DNA of 64,000 nt, taken from positions 54,526,593 through 54,590,592 of the forward strand of contig OX419759.1 in the NCBI GenBank assembly GCA_948567375.1. The letters run 5' to 3'. Below are positions 48,092 to 59,098 of this stretch, piece by piece. Below the pieces are notes generated by a model that was not told the origin of the DNA, did no database searches, and worked only from the letters and a program-made list of their open reading frames with translations. A program made the position numbers and the translations under genes. Numbering within the stretch: position 1 is the stretch's first letter; each line of letters opens with the position of its first letter. The DNA comes from Lunularia cruciata (Eukaryota; Streptophyta; Marchantiopsida; Lunulariales; Lunulariaceae).

Positions 48092-48757
48092 TCAATCTTT
48101 GAAGGGCATACCATGATTGGAGGGTAATCCCTTTGGCGGATCATCCAAAAACACGTCCGTAAACTCTTGAACTATCTGATCAACCATTGCTTGATGAGGC
48201 TCTCGGCTCTCCTCGTATTGTCCTTGTGCAATCGGTTTGATCCACACCGAAAAAACAATTTTTTCCTCCAAAGCTTGCTCTATGGCTACTACACTAACAA
48301 AATTCCCATCTAGGGACTCATCTCTCTTCAAAGCTTGTTCCATGGTTGCCTTCTTGGAAAACTTCCCATCTTGGGGCTCCTCTCTCTTCAAGGCATGCTC
48401 TATGGCTACCTTCTAGACAAACTTCCCATCCTAGGACTGACTATTCTTAGGTGTCTTAATCAAAGGTGCAAAACAACCTAATCAAAAATTCCTACCTTGG
48501 TGTTGTACTTGAATTTTTTGTTGAGTCCAATCAAATTGAACCTTATGATGTTCAAGCCAAGGTAGTCCTAGAATGACATCATAGTGTAGATGTGCCACTA
48601 CAAACCTCATACACTCCAAATACTCTTTCCCAATCTTAAAAGTAACAAGATGTGAAGTACGGAATGCAAAACTCTTTCTACCATCCGCCATCATCAATCT
48701 ATTTCCAATCATTGGCTTGATAGGAATATCCAATTCCTTCACTACTTGCATAGACAT
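48092..48757 (-). pseudogene. Protease and linker of copy C
   Basis: The 91-codon frame 48757-48482 holds the protease C-terminal half (MMADGRKSFAFRTSHLVTFKIGKEYLECMRF ... VILGLPWLEHHKVQFDW in parts). The DSG region just upstream is damaged. A linker of repeated acidic/basic units (AMEQALKRDESLDG-type) leads to RT at 48391-48092. Confidence 0.65.
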
Positions 48758-48959
48758 ACAATTCTCTAAACTTCTAGAATCACCAAAATCCTACAACCTC
48801 AATTAGATATTGTACCTTGCAAGTGAAGCAAACTTGTATAGGTCAAGCATTCAATCCCATTGGAACTTATCAAGCTCCCAATAGGCAACTCAAAATCTCT
48901 TATTGGGATTCCTTGTTTCCTTGATCATTTTGTTCTAGAAATTCCATCTAGGCAACTTG

Positions 48960-49712
48960 TCAAGGTTGCCTATTCATGAGTGGACATTTAGCAATGTGAT
49001 GTCCAACTTGGAGACAAAAGAAACAACCTCCATTTTGTTGCAATCTTTCTCTATCCACTATACCAAGTGGTCTCCGTTGGATAACATCAATCTCCATTGG
49101 TAATGGTAAGCTTTGTGTAGGTTGAAGTCAAGACCAAGTTGTCACAACCAAGGAATCAAAGTGCTCAGCTAATTGCATGGCTTCTTCTACATTTTGTGGT
49201 TCTTGCATGGTCACTTCCAATTTGGTTTGTGACTTCAATCCTTGCAAAAATCAATTCTAGAACTTCCCTTGCTTGTATATTTGGAATTTGCATGATTTGG
49301 TCTGAAATTGTGTGATGTAGCTCCTTATTGAGCCAATTTGCTTCAACTCCACCAATTTATCTTGTGCGGCTCAAGTAGTATTTATAGTTTGAATATTGCA
49401 TCCTTGAATTCTGCCTATGTCAAAGTTGGTGCAACAATCTGTTGCACCAATTTTGGTTCACTCCACTCAAAATCACCACCAAAGTTTTGCCACACCATCC
49501 AATTGGCTAGAAGCCAAGAGAATCTATTTCCATTCAACTTGAAGATTGATGGCTTCAAAGTAACATTTGCAGTCAAACACAAAATTCTCCACGGTGCCCA
49601 AAATATTCTTGCCTTCAAACTCCTTGGGTTTTGGAAATTGAATGTGATCTTCTTCATCTTGAACATGTGCTATCTCTATATGTTCTTGTCGTTGCAGGCC
49701 TTGTTCATCCAA
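48960..49712 (-). pseudogene. Gag of copy C
   Basis: Reads HIQFPKPKEFEGKNILGTVENFVFD near 49650-49570, matching gag of copy B. The CCHC zinc knuckle CFFCLQVGHHIAKC is at about 49035-48990. Between them the frame is broken several times. Confidence 0.7.
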
Positions 49713-50046
49713 AAATCAAGTAAGGTGCTTGATTTGTTGCTACATTGCAAGGATAACATCCGATATCGCCGCCATAGCTACTACTCTATTCCACAAATCC
49801 CATTTTATCTAATTGATTAACACATAGATGCAACACGTCCATTGTTCTCCATAAGTTACCACCGGAATTATCAAGGGTTACTCAGACAAGGTGATCATAT
49901 GAAAAAAATCTTACCCAAAGCATGAGGTGATGAATTGTATGAAATGATGCTTGGGTAATATCTAGACATGAAAATTCCAATGGTTTAGCGGAACTGGATT
50001 CAGTGGTCCATAAATTCTATCCATCCCATTCTTTCTCTAGTACCAA

Positions 50047-50457
50047 AGTAAAAGACCAAGACCGAGGAGAGAAATAAGAGAATGGAAGCTCACATTGGGA
50101 CACTTGAATGAGAGAAAAATCCAAATGCCTAGCATGAACTTTGGCTCTTGTATTTATAGAGATCATACAAGGCTCATGAGAAGCTTCTCAAGAAACTTCC
50201 TTGAATTGCTTTCTTGGAGTGCAAGCCAAGTTAATTGGGAAGCTTCTCAAGAAGCTTCCTTCTAGGAGTCGCTTACTTGGCATGGAAGCTAAGCTAGTTA
50301 GAACCTTCTAGAAGCTACCTTCTTGAGGTGCAAGCTAAGGTAACTGGGAAGCTTTCCAAGAAGCTTCCTAGATACTTTTGGAATATTCTAGGCTAATTTG
50401 TTTTTTTGCTACTTTTTTAGCACTACTAATTTTGTTGCTAAATTCCATATTGTTACA
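50047..50457 (-). repeat. 5' LTR of copy C
   Basis: 411 bp matching 44874-45285 with many small differences, including loss of the terminal TG (AGTAAAAG for TGTAAAAT on the plus strand). Several GAAGCTTC inverted pairs remain, plus the TATAAATAC box. Confidence 0.75.
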
Positions 50458-50874
50458 AATAAGGTGGTAGTTTCAATTATGGAAGTTCAAAATCTCATGA
50501 CTTTCCAAGTCTTGAAGGATTCAAGTTATGATTTGCTTCTTGGGAGGCTATGGTTGAGAGCAACACACACAACTGATTTATGACACAAAGTGTACTTGAG
50601 GATTGGGCCATTAAACCATAGAGTCATAGTTCTTATGATTAACACCACCAATACTTCACATTCAAATACATCATTTTCTGATTATTGGAAATTAGATTTA
50701 GAAAAAGGAGCTTCTAGTGTAGACACAAGCATCAAAGAAGAGACTTTTTATAAAGGAGAATGAATTTAAATCTGATTTAAATGTGTCTTCCTTGTGTGTT
50801 ATAGATTTTTCACCTAAGCTAGGGGTTTTGAAGGAACCAAATAAATCACCATTGACACTTGACGAGATAAATAC
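50458..50874 (+). pseudogene. Family-1 protease, last part
   Basis: Resumes the plus-strand element after copy C: SIMEVQNLMTFQVLKDSSYDLLLGRLWLRA, containing the DLLLGRLWL strand of a gypsy protease. Stops follow. It is cut at 50875 by the 3' LTR of copy D. Confidence 0.65.
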
Positions 50875-51300
50875 TATAAAAAACCAAATCCAAGGAGAGA
50901 AATAGGAGAATGGAAACTCACATTGGGACACTTGAATGAGGGAAAACTCTGAATGCAAAGCATGAGCTTTGGCTTTGGTATTTATAGGTAGCATACAAGG
51001 CCCTTGAGAAACTTCTCAAGAAGCTTCCTCAAGCCACTTTCTTAGAGTGAAAGCCAAGTTAACTAGGAAGCTTCTCAATAAGCTTCCTTCTAGAAGCCGC
51101 CTATTGGGTGTGCAAGCTAAGCTAGTTGGAAGCTTCTAGAAGCTTCCTTCTAGAAGCTACTTACTTGAGGTGCAAGCTAAGCTAGCCGGGAAGCTTCCCA
51201 AGAAGCTTCCTAGATACTTTTGGAATATTCTAGGCTAATTTGTCTTATGTGCTACTTCGTAAGCCCGACTAACTTCATTGTTAAACTCCATATTGTTACA
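50875..51300 (-). repeat. 3' LTR of copy D
   Basis: 426 bp. On the minus strand it starts TGTAACAATATGG directly after the purine tract GCGGCGGGGGAATA. The outer end is altered (TATAAAAAACC). It keeps the GAAGCTTCTAGAAGCTTC heat-shock-like array near 51130-51150. Confidence 0.75.
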
Positions 51301-51549
51301 TATTCCCCCGCCGCTAGTTGGTGATGTCCTCGTTGCTAGTGAAGCTTTGAATTCTTGGATGGCCGTTTGTGCATTCTAGAGGTAAGAAAGAGGTTCCTAT
51401 GTTGCATCATGAAGGGGATACCCTTTCCAAAGGACCTTATACTCTATATGTTGGCGACGATCTCATTGAATATGGCGACGTGCAAGGATACAATCAACTT
51501 TGTACTCCTCATGATCATTGATAGGGACAGGAAGAAAGGGAGGTTGGAC

Positions 51550-52640
51550 TCAAGAGGAAAAGGAAGAGGGGTTAGGAACAAAGGGTTTCAACTTAGAAAC
51601 ATGAAAGACATGATGGATATGCATGTGACAAGGCAAGGCAAATTGATAAACAACAAGAGTGACAATTTGGGTGATATCAAAGGGTCCTATATAATTAGGG
51701 GCAAGTTTACAAACTTGGGTATCAAGTGGGAGAGGGAGGTTACCAGAGGATAACATGACTTTATCACCGATTTCAAAGGTGAGATCACGACAATGGTGGT
51801 CCGCATGTTGTTTTTGGCGGTTCTGAGCAACAAGGAGGTGAGACTTGGCTTCTTGGAGAGATTGGGATATAATGGTCAAGAATGTGGAAGTATGAGGAAC
51901 CTAAGATGGAGGGGGAGCAAGAAGAGAATTTGGAACAAGCGGATCTTAGCCAAAATTGAGGAAGAAAGGAGAAAATCCGGTGCTTGCCTATTTGGAATTG
52001 TTGTAGGCAAATTTGGCAGCTGCAAGACATTCATCCCAATTGGTATGGTGGACATTGACAAAGGCACACAACATATCCTCCAATGTACAATTTGCACATT
52101 TGGTTTGTCCATCAGTTTGAGGATGATAGACCATGGACAATGCAAGCTTGGTACCGAGTAGTTGGAAGAGTGCTTGCCAAAGCTTCCCGGTAAATCAAGG
52201 ATCACGGTTGGAGATGATTACACATGGCATCTCATGATGCTTGAAGATATTGTTGAAGTAGATTTACACTAAGGTTGAAGTATCCATGGTATCACAGGTT
52301 GGTGCCAAGCAGATTTGCTTACTAAGCTATCCACAAAGACCACAATTGCGGTGTGTCCTTATTTTTTTCTTTGGCAAGGATGTGATGAGATCCAAGCTCA
52401 CATGCTCCCAATGAGCGGATGGAACAGCGAGTGGTTGAAGGAGTCCACTTGGCTTTTGGTTGCTGGCCTTGTTATGTTGGCAGCTCTCACACAATCAGAC
52501 AAATTCTCAAACATCTCGTGTCATGTTGGGCCACCACCATTGACATTGGAGGGTACTCAAGGTCTTATCTACACCCATGTGACAAGAGATGGGTAAATCA
52601 TGGGCTTCTTGAAGGCGCACAAGTCAAAGATCACCTTTAG
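51550..52640 (-). pseudogene. Integrase of copy D
   Basis: C-terminal module DLTFEIGDKVMLSSGNLPLPLDTQVCKLAPNYIGPFDITQIV (in parts) is open at 51879-51550, the best-kept example in this family. The core and zinc-binding parts to the right are broken by stops. Confidence 0.7.
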
Positions 52641-52660
52641 CTGGAACATAGATCCGGTCC

Positions 52661-53911
52661 TCATGGAATACTCCTTGATAAAGAAGGTGTTGTACTCCTT
52701 ATCACATGCCGTAAGGCAACCATGTACCATTTGGAAGAAGGGATCTTGGTGTAGAGCTGACTGAAACGCGTTTGGACCTTGGAGTCAACTGACATCATTG
52801 AGATTGCTACTGTGATGAGAGGAAGAGACTTCAAATCAGGTCGTTGTGATAAAGCATCAAGGATGACATGGAACCAAACTGGTTTGTACTCAAGTTTGAT
52901 GTCATACAATTGGAGTTGTTCCTCCCATCAATGATGTCAACTCTTCATGTGTTCCAAGTGTAAGGTCTACAACAATGGTTTGTGATTAGTTTGCATGATC
53001 ACTTGTTTCCCCAAGAGGTAATGCCTCCATACCTTGGTGGCATATAACATTGCAAGTTGTTCTTGATCTCAAGCAGAGTAGTTTCATTCAGCCGTATTGA
53101 GTCAGCGAGACACAAAGGCAATGGGATGGAGTCCATCTGGGGATTCTTGTTGCAACACGACTCCAATTGCAAAGTTAGAAACATCAAAATCAACCACGTA
53201 GGGTAGTTGAGGATCATATGGTTGAAGAATGGGCCTTGAAGACACCATATGCTTTAACTTCTGGAATGCTTCTTCATGCTTGGTGGTCCACTTGAAGCTC
53301 AAGTTCTTTCCTAAGAGGTCAGTCAATGGTGCAGCCACATGAGCATAATAATGGATGGACCGTCGGTGAAAATTGGCCAATCCATTAAATGCCCGTACTT
53401 TTGTAGCATCCTTTGGGGTAGGCCAATTAGTAATGACCTTGATCTTCTCTTCTTCCATCGTGATCCCCTTTGATGAGATCTTATGACCCAAGAAGGTAAC
53501 CTCCTTTTGCCTAAAGGCACATGTTGACTTCTTGCTGTAAAATTTCCATTGTCGTAGTTGTCTTAGGACTTCTCGCACATGATTCACATGTTTTGCCTCT
53601 GTCTTACTATAAATTAAGATATCATCCAAGAACACCACCATGGACTGATCCAATAGTCCATCCAACACCCGATGCATCTGATCCATGAAGACTGTAGGAA
53701 TATTAGTGAGTCCAAAAGGTAGAACTCTCTACTCAAAATGCCCATACCTTGTACGAAAGGCAGTCTTTTGCACATCCTCTCTCTCAATGGGAATTTGCCA
53801 ATAGCCGCTATGAAGATCCAACTTGGAAAAGTAGCGTGCTCCACTTACTTGATCAAGCAAGTCATCGATCCGAGGCAAGGGATATGCATTCTTCACGGTT
53901 TGCTTATTGAG
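52661..53911 (-). pseudogene. RNase H and RT (C-terminal part) of copy D
   Basis: A 194-codon frame, 53686-53102, runs from the RT palm (MVVFLDDILIYSKTEAKH) through the thumb (PTPKDATKVRAFNGLANF) into RNase H (VVDFDVSNFAIGVVLQQ). RNase H continues in other frames to about 52661 with EYKPVWFHVILDALSQRPDL. The catalytic FLDD is intact. Confidence 0.8.
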
Positions 53912-54647
53912 TGTAATACCAAGAACTAGCCATATGAACTAGCCATATGTGAAATTTGGTTTGGTAACATCTAGAATGATGTTATACATGATGGTAAAAA
54001 TAGATCAGATAGAAGTATCACCAAAAGAGTACTGCTACTAATAGAGCAGAAACCAAAATAAACTTGAGAACCTTAGAACCAATAGCTAGACATATGATTT
54101 AAAGGTGAGAATTGGTTTGGTAACATCTGGGAGGATGTTACAAATGATGGACTAAGCGGATCTGAAAGAGGTATCACCAAAAGGGGACTTCTACTCATAG
54201 AGTAGGAACCAAAATATGCTTGAAATCTTTGAAGGCAATTTTGGATGCCTAAACGGATGAATTAGGCCTAAAAATTGTGTAGGTTACCCCCCAATAGAGG
54301 AAAGGCTTGCCTTCCCTCCCCCTGGTTTGTCTCATCAAGAGCTTTCCAATGGTACCTTACATGATTCTGAGACTCCTACAGGAAGATTCCCTAAAAGATT
54401 CCCTTTGGTCAAAGCTTGTTTGACCAACCAGATAGAACCTAGACCAACATATCACCCATCCAAGTAAGTAATCCAAGGGTGAAGCTTGCTAACATGTCAC
54501 CTATCTGTGTGCCTAATCCTATGGTAGAGCTTCCTTGGAGGAGACCCTCTTTGTCTATATAATAAAAAGAAGGTGCTCCTTTGGGGCACCAAATGTTGAG
54601 TGTGTAATTTATGTTTCTCTCTCTTCTCTTGTCCTTGGAGTGTCACA
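53912..54647 (+). repeat. Solo family-3 LTR with TTGAG target duplication
   Basis: 736 bp, TGTAATACC to GTGTCACA, flanked by TTGAG at 53907-53911 and 54648-54652. Removing it restores the RT sequence seen in copy C (GCTTATTGAGCCCACGATAATC), proving a clean insertion followed by LTR-LTR recombination. It defines the ends of family 3. Confidence 0.85.
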
Positions 54648-54652
54648 TTGAG

Positions 54653-54992
54653 CCCACGATAATCAATACAGAAATGAAGTCCTCCATCCTTCTTTGGAAC
54701 AAATAGTACCGGTGCTCTCCAAGGAGAGGTACTATGTTGTATAAAGTCCTTCTCCAACAACTCTATAAGTGTTGTTTGCAACTCCTCCAACTCCTTTGGT
54801 GAGAGCTGATAGTCGGTCTACTCACAGGAATACTCCCTGGCAATAACTCCATCTTGAAGGGCATACCTTGATCAAAGGGTAATCCTTTTGGCAGATCATC
54901 CATAAACACGTCCACAAACTCCTTAACTATTTGATCAACCATTGCTTGATGAGGGTCTTGGTCCTCCACAGATTGTTCTTGTGCAATCGGCT
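54653..54992 (-). pseudogene. RT N-terminal part and linker of copy D
   Basis: Reads [38 protein letters not shown], then the linker QAMVDQIVKEFVDVFMDDLPKGLPFDQGMPFK and KPIAQEQS. It stops abruptly at 54992, where copies B and C continue with GATCCACACC, so this is the insertion point of the next element. Confidence 0.75.
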
Positions 54993-55824
54993 TGTCGTGC
55001 ATATATACATCGCTACACAACATACATTGCTGTCAACATCATACACTATAGAAACACAACTCACACATAAGTCATACATAGACTCTAAAGTGCCACTCTA
55101 AAGCACTTCCGCACACCGTCCGCCTAACTGCCAAATTTGAATCACTTGAACGAGCTTTTGCACACAGGGAAACACAGAACTTGAATCGAGCTATCACGAT
55201 CCATCGAGCTTGGAGATACCACCAACACTCAACGTGCCTGCACCCAATTTCCCCCTGACTTCACTTCTCTGATGTAATCAAATTGCTTAACACTTTCAAC
55301 TCAACTCAGATCAGTACTTGATCTGTCACTCTATAAACTGCCAACAATTGGGCACTGATTACAGTCAAGCCACACCCACTCAAGCATAGAGAATCTAGGT
55401 GACGCTTGCCGGCCTCTGTCCACCATAGCCAGGAACTCGAAGGCTCAACATCAGAGAAGTGAGCTCTCTGGAGCTCACTTCAAAACTATACCCCCCCCAG
55501 ACTTGAGCTAGCACTGGAACCCTAACGGTCCCGCTGACGGCACACTCGACGGTGCGAATGGTGCAAAGTGACGGTGGGCCCGACCGTGAAGTCAGTACCC
55601 TGAACACCAAATCAGACTGTCGGAAAGTCCCTGAGAAACTACTAGAATAACTCTAACTACTATCATTGGAACTCCAGTGTCCAAGCAACTAGATGCGGAA
55701 CTACAAATGGCGTGACAGCTGTCGTGCATATATACATCGCTACATAACATACATCACTGTCAACATCATACACTATAAAAACACAACTCACACATAAGTC
55801 ATACATAGACTCTAAAGTGCCACA
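54993..55824 (-). repeat. Putative 3' LTR with ~104-bp direct repeats at both ends
   Basis: Plus-strand TGTCGTGCATATATACATCG... ending CTCTAAAGTGCCAC occurs at 54993-55096 and 55720-55824. On the minus strand the LTR would start TGTGGCAC directly after the purine tract and end GCACGACA. Either the 832-bp LTR carries a terminal duplication, or the LTR is only ~104 bp and a 620-bp interval separates two copies. The outer end coincides exactly with the break in copy D. Confidence 0.55.
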
Positions 55825-55827
55825 ATT

Positions 55828-55840
55828 GCCCCTCCTAGCT
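55828..55840 (-). other. Polypurine tract of the DNMT element
   Basis: Minus-strand AGCTAGGAGGGGC lies just before the TGTGGCAC LTR start, the normal plus-strand primer position. Confidence 0.55.
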
Positions 55841-55994
55841 AGCGGTTAGGTCCCTCTAACTCCAGATAGCCATCTACTCTAAATATATGGTATACCCTCT
55901 AATGGGCAAAGATCAGGAGGCCGGGTGCTATGGAGCCCCATCGTTAGTCGCCTGTCTGCAATCTATACCATATAAAGAATGAACTAGCTACAGG

Positions 55995-57347
55995 TCAAGT
56001 ACATCTAGGACATAACCATTGTCCCTGAGGAACCACCGTGAGGGGAGGAGTCATTTTACATGCCATATGCCATCCTCTCGAATAGCTATCACACACTAAC
56101 ATAGTAGCAGCTCCACCAGAAGAGCCACATAACATACACCTCAAGCCTGCACGTACAAGTGCCAAGCTTGGGTCCATAGTACCATCAATGTTTGGAAGGT
56201 GGCATGGCGCACAATTGCGCACATGATCCTTCCAAACAACACCATCACGTCCTTCTAACACAAGGACTCCAGATGACAAAACCTCACGCACTCTCAAGAT
56301 AGTGCGGCCTGTAGAAACATCAAGTGTCATCGGTGTTGTCTGCTGTAGATATACATAGTTGCCTGGATGAAATCTATGGATCGAGGATCTATAACCTCCT
56401 CCTCGAATGGTGGCATAGCGTAAAGTATCTCTATGCTGAGCAATTGCCAAGTTCTCAAAGGCCATCTGCATCACTCTCCGAAAGATCTCTGCCCACTGAG
56501 AACATGCGTTCATCCATACATTGGGGTCATCCAAGTCCAAAACTACAGTAGCATCTCAACGAATGGCTGTAGGTAAATCTGGATCTCGTCCATAGAGTAG
56601 AAAGTATGGAGAGAAGGATGCTAAGGAGGCTTGCCGGCTGAACCGATAGCCCATGGCCAACCAAGGTAATTGGAGATCCCAATCTCCCAAGTGGCATCTC
56701 TGCAAACCATACTTTCGCAATCCTCTCTTCACCGTCTGAACCACTCTCTCTGCTAAGCCATCTGCCTCAGGGTGATCTCGGGATGTAATACGATGATCAA
56801 TCAAAGCCTTGTCACACAAGACTTGAAACTCTCCCAAGAACTCTGTACCCTGATCAGTCAAAACCTCAGCTGGTGCACCAAAATGACTAAGAACTCAATC
56901 CAGGAACAAGTAAGTTGTCCCTTCACTAGACTTGTCAGGAAGTGCCACCAACTCAATCCACTTGGAGAAGTGCTCCACCATCACCAAAACATACCGATGA
57001 TGTCTCACAGTCAGCGGTAAAGGTCCGGCAAAGTCCAAACTCCAACGGTAACCCAATCCCATGATAGGTAATGGGTGTAACTGTGGCGTAGGAGCATTGA
57101 ATGATGCTCTAACTCGGTCACAAACCACACATCTGGCAACAAACTACTGCACCTCGGTCTGCATACCGCGCCACCAATAATGACTTTGAAGTAAGCTATA
57201 TGTACGCTTTACTCCAAAATGTCCTAGCTCCTCATGAGCATGACGGACCAACTGTGGTCTCTGTGATGGAAGTGGTACTACTCGCACTCTACCATCCTCC
57301 CATACACGCAAAAGGTGTCTACCCTCCAATCTGAACCGTCTGGCTCG
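55995..57347 (-). pseudogene. Integrase with C-terminal PHD finger (DNMT element)
   Basis: One frame with stops at 57144, 56895 and 56556. The zinc-binding part begins HAHEELGHFGVKRTYSLLQ, and after the 57144 stop continues FVARCVVCDR, giving HHCC. The catalytic core shows WSLDFAGPLP, LTDQGTEFLGEF and ADGLAERVVQTVKRG, i.e. D, D and E. The C-terminal part reads FHPGNYVYLQQTTPMTLDV and VLVLEGRDGVVWKDHVRNC. The final 47 residues form a PHD finger: CMLC, VCDSY, WHMAC, LCPRC. The fourth zinc ligand is tyrosine (codon 56082-56084, TAT for TGT). PHD fingers read histone tails and could guide integration, as chromodomains do. Confidence 0.85.
55998..56138 (-). other. PHD finger coding segment
   Basis: Cys4-His-Cys3 pattern: CMLC, 11 residues, CDSY, 4 residues, H, 2 residues, C, 15 residues, CPRC. 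One cysteine is lost to tyrosine, explainable by a single G-to-A change. The segment ends one residue before the stop of the polyprotein at 55995. Confidence 0.85.
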
Positions 57348-59051
57348 CTAAAGAACACGGTCTCTCTCCTTGGCCCCAACTGTGCCACCCATAACACCAA
57401 TGCGAAGATAGTCCATCGCTAAGACATCATCATGAATGTCTCGCTGAACTGTACCAATATCTTCACTCTCTGGATCTGTGACCTCAATAACTCCTCCTGT
57501 ATGCGCTGAGAGAGATACCACCAAAGTCTCTGCAAATATACACAGAAAGGCCGATGCATGCCAACATGGCACCATCTCCTTATCTGTCTCACCATGCCAA
57601 CGTGCTCCGGTCTGATCCTGCTGGCTGGGACATGGGTTTCTACTCAACCCATCTGCATCACGGTTCACCACTCCAGGTCTGTGAACAACCGTGAAATCAT
57701 ACTCCTGTAAAATCAGAGCCCATCGTGCAAGCTTCCCTGAAAGCTTGTCAGACTCCATCAACCACTTCAGTGGCTGATGATCAGTGATGAGAGTGAAGGG
57801 GTTACCAAATAGGTAACATCAGAAATGTGCTACTTCCCAAACTGTTGCCAAGCACTCTCTCTCATATGAACTATACTTTGCCTCCATTGAATTGTTGGAG
57901 CGACTAGCATAGGCCACCACAAACTCCTTCTCCTCATCATCATGCTGGGTGAGCACCGCTCCAAGCCCCAACATACTCCAATCAGTGTGGACCTGAAATG
58001 GTCGTCCCCTGATCGGTCTCCTCAAAATAGGAGCAGATGTCAACCTCTCCTTGAGCTCTACAAAAGCTCTCTCCTGCTCATCTCCCCAACACCACTCCTG
58101 TGTAAGCTTGGTCAGCTTCGTCAAGGCCTTGGCAATGGCACTAAATCCTCTAACATAGCGGTGATAAAAGTTTGCCAACCCAAGGAATGCTCGCACTCTG
58201 CTCACATTTGTAGGCCGAGGAATACGTGCAATAGCCTCCACCTTGGTCTGCTGGACACCAAGTCCTCCGGGGTAGATAGTGTGACCCAAATACTCAACCT
58301 GCTCGTGGAAGAACCTACACTTCCCAGGATGTAATTTGAGTCCATGAGATCTCAACCTCCCAAACACCTCCAACAACTGTCTGTCATGCTCCTCCACAGT
58401 AGTGCTATAGACCAAAATGTCATCAATATAACACTGAGCAAAATCCAATCCAGCTAGGATCCTATCCATGACCCTTTGGAACTCAGTAGGAGCGTTCTTC
58501 AACCCAAATAGTAAGAACCTCTACTGATATAACACATCCTTGCCGTGAGGATCAATAGCCCAAAATGCTGTCTTGGACTTATCCTCCTCCTTGATCGGCA
58601 ACTGATGATATCCCGCTCGAAGATCCAAAGTACTAAAGACCTTTGCATGCCCAATCGCATCAAAAATCTCCTCCGGTGTAGGCATGGCATACCGATCAGC
58701 CCTGGTCTATCGGTTGATAGGACGGTAATCTCCACACATCCGCCTATCTATATAGTTGCCATACATATCCTTCTTGGCTGGCATCACTGTCGCTGATGCA
58801 TACTCTCCATGTGAAATCTCCACCAAACCAGCCTCAAAAAGGTCACTACTCCGGCTCTGAATCAATGTCCTCTCCATATCACTATATCGATAAGGACGTC
58901 GAAAAACTGGTGTGTTGCTAGTCAGCTCAATCCGTATACCAGGTCCCTTCAGAGCACCTAAATCCTTCATACTGAAGGCAAAACAATTCGTGTGACTCCT
59001 CAAGAACCTCCAAACCCTCCAGTAAGCTTGGGTCCAAGATCTGGCTCCCAA
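57348..59051 (-). pseudogene. Reverse transcriptase and RNase H (DNMT element)
   Basis: One frame with stops at 58707, 58521 and 57819, and a final stop at 57348. RT blocks: IELTSNTPVFRRPYRYS, GLVEISHGEYASATVMPAKKD, CGDYRPINR, FGLKNAPTEFQRVMDRILAGL, then the catalytic YIDDILVYS. The thumb RIPRPTNVSRVRAFLGLANFYHR follows. RNase H shows VHTDWSMLGLGAVLTQ, KYSSYERECLATVWEV, LITDHQPLKWLM (read through 57819) and GVVNRDADGLSRNP. It is clearly distinct from families 1 to 3. The join to the DNMT frame near 59010 needs two small frameshifts. Confidence 0.85.
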
Positions 59052-59098
59052 GTATCCTTTGTAACTGTAGTAGGAGTGAAAGACGTACTGATTGGCTG

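Larger units (their letters stand above)
44874..50457 (-). mobile_element. Family-2 Ty3/gypsy element, copy C (both LTRs present)
   Basis: Full-length in layout: 3' LTR 44874-45285, integrase about 45640-46600, RNase H 46600-47241, RT 47275-48033, linker and protease 48092-48757, gag about 48960-49712, 5' LTR 50047-50457. It sits inside the protease of a plus-strand family-1 element. No matching 5-bp target duplication survives (GATCA left, AATAA right). Stops and shifts in every gene show it is inactive. Confidence 0.85.
50875..54992 (-). mobile_element. Family-2 Ty3/gypsy element, copy D (right part displaced)
   Basis: 3' LTR 50875-51300, then integrase (51550-52640), RNase H and RT (52661-53911, resuming 54653-54830) and linker to 54992. 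A solo family-3 LTR interrupts RT, and the DNMT-bearing element starts at 54993. Protease, gag and the 5' LTR are not seen and may lie beyond the window. Confidence 0.8.

Noticed and set aside
55998..56138. Reading the DNMT-plus-PHD combination as a captured complete DNMT3 gene with its ADD domain
   Set aside because: The PHD finger is at the integrase C-terminus, several kilobases and two enzymes away from the methyltransferase, so the two were not captured as one unit on this evidence.
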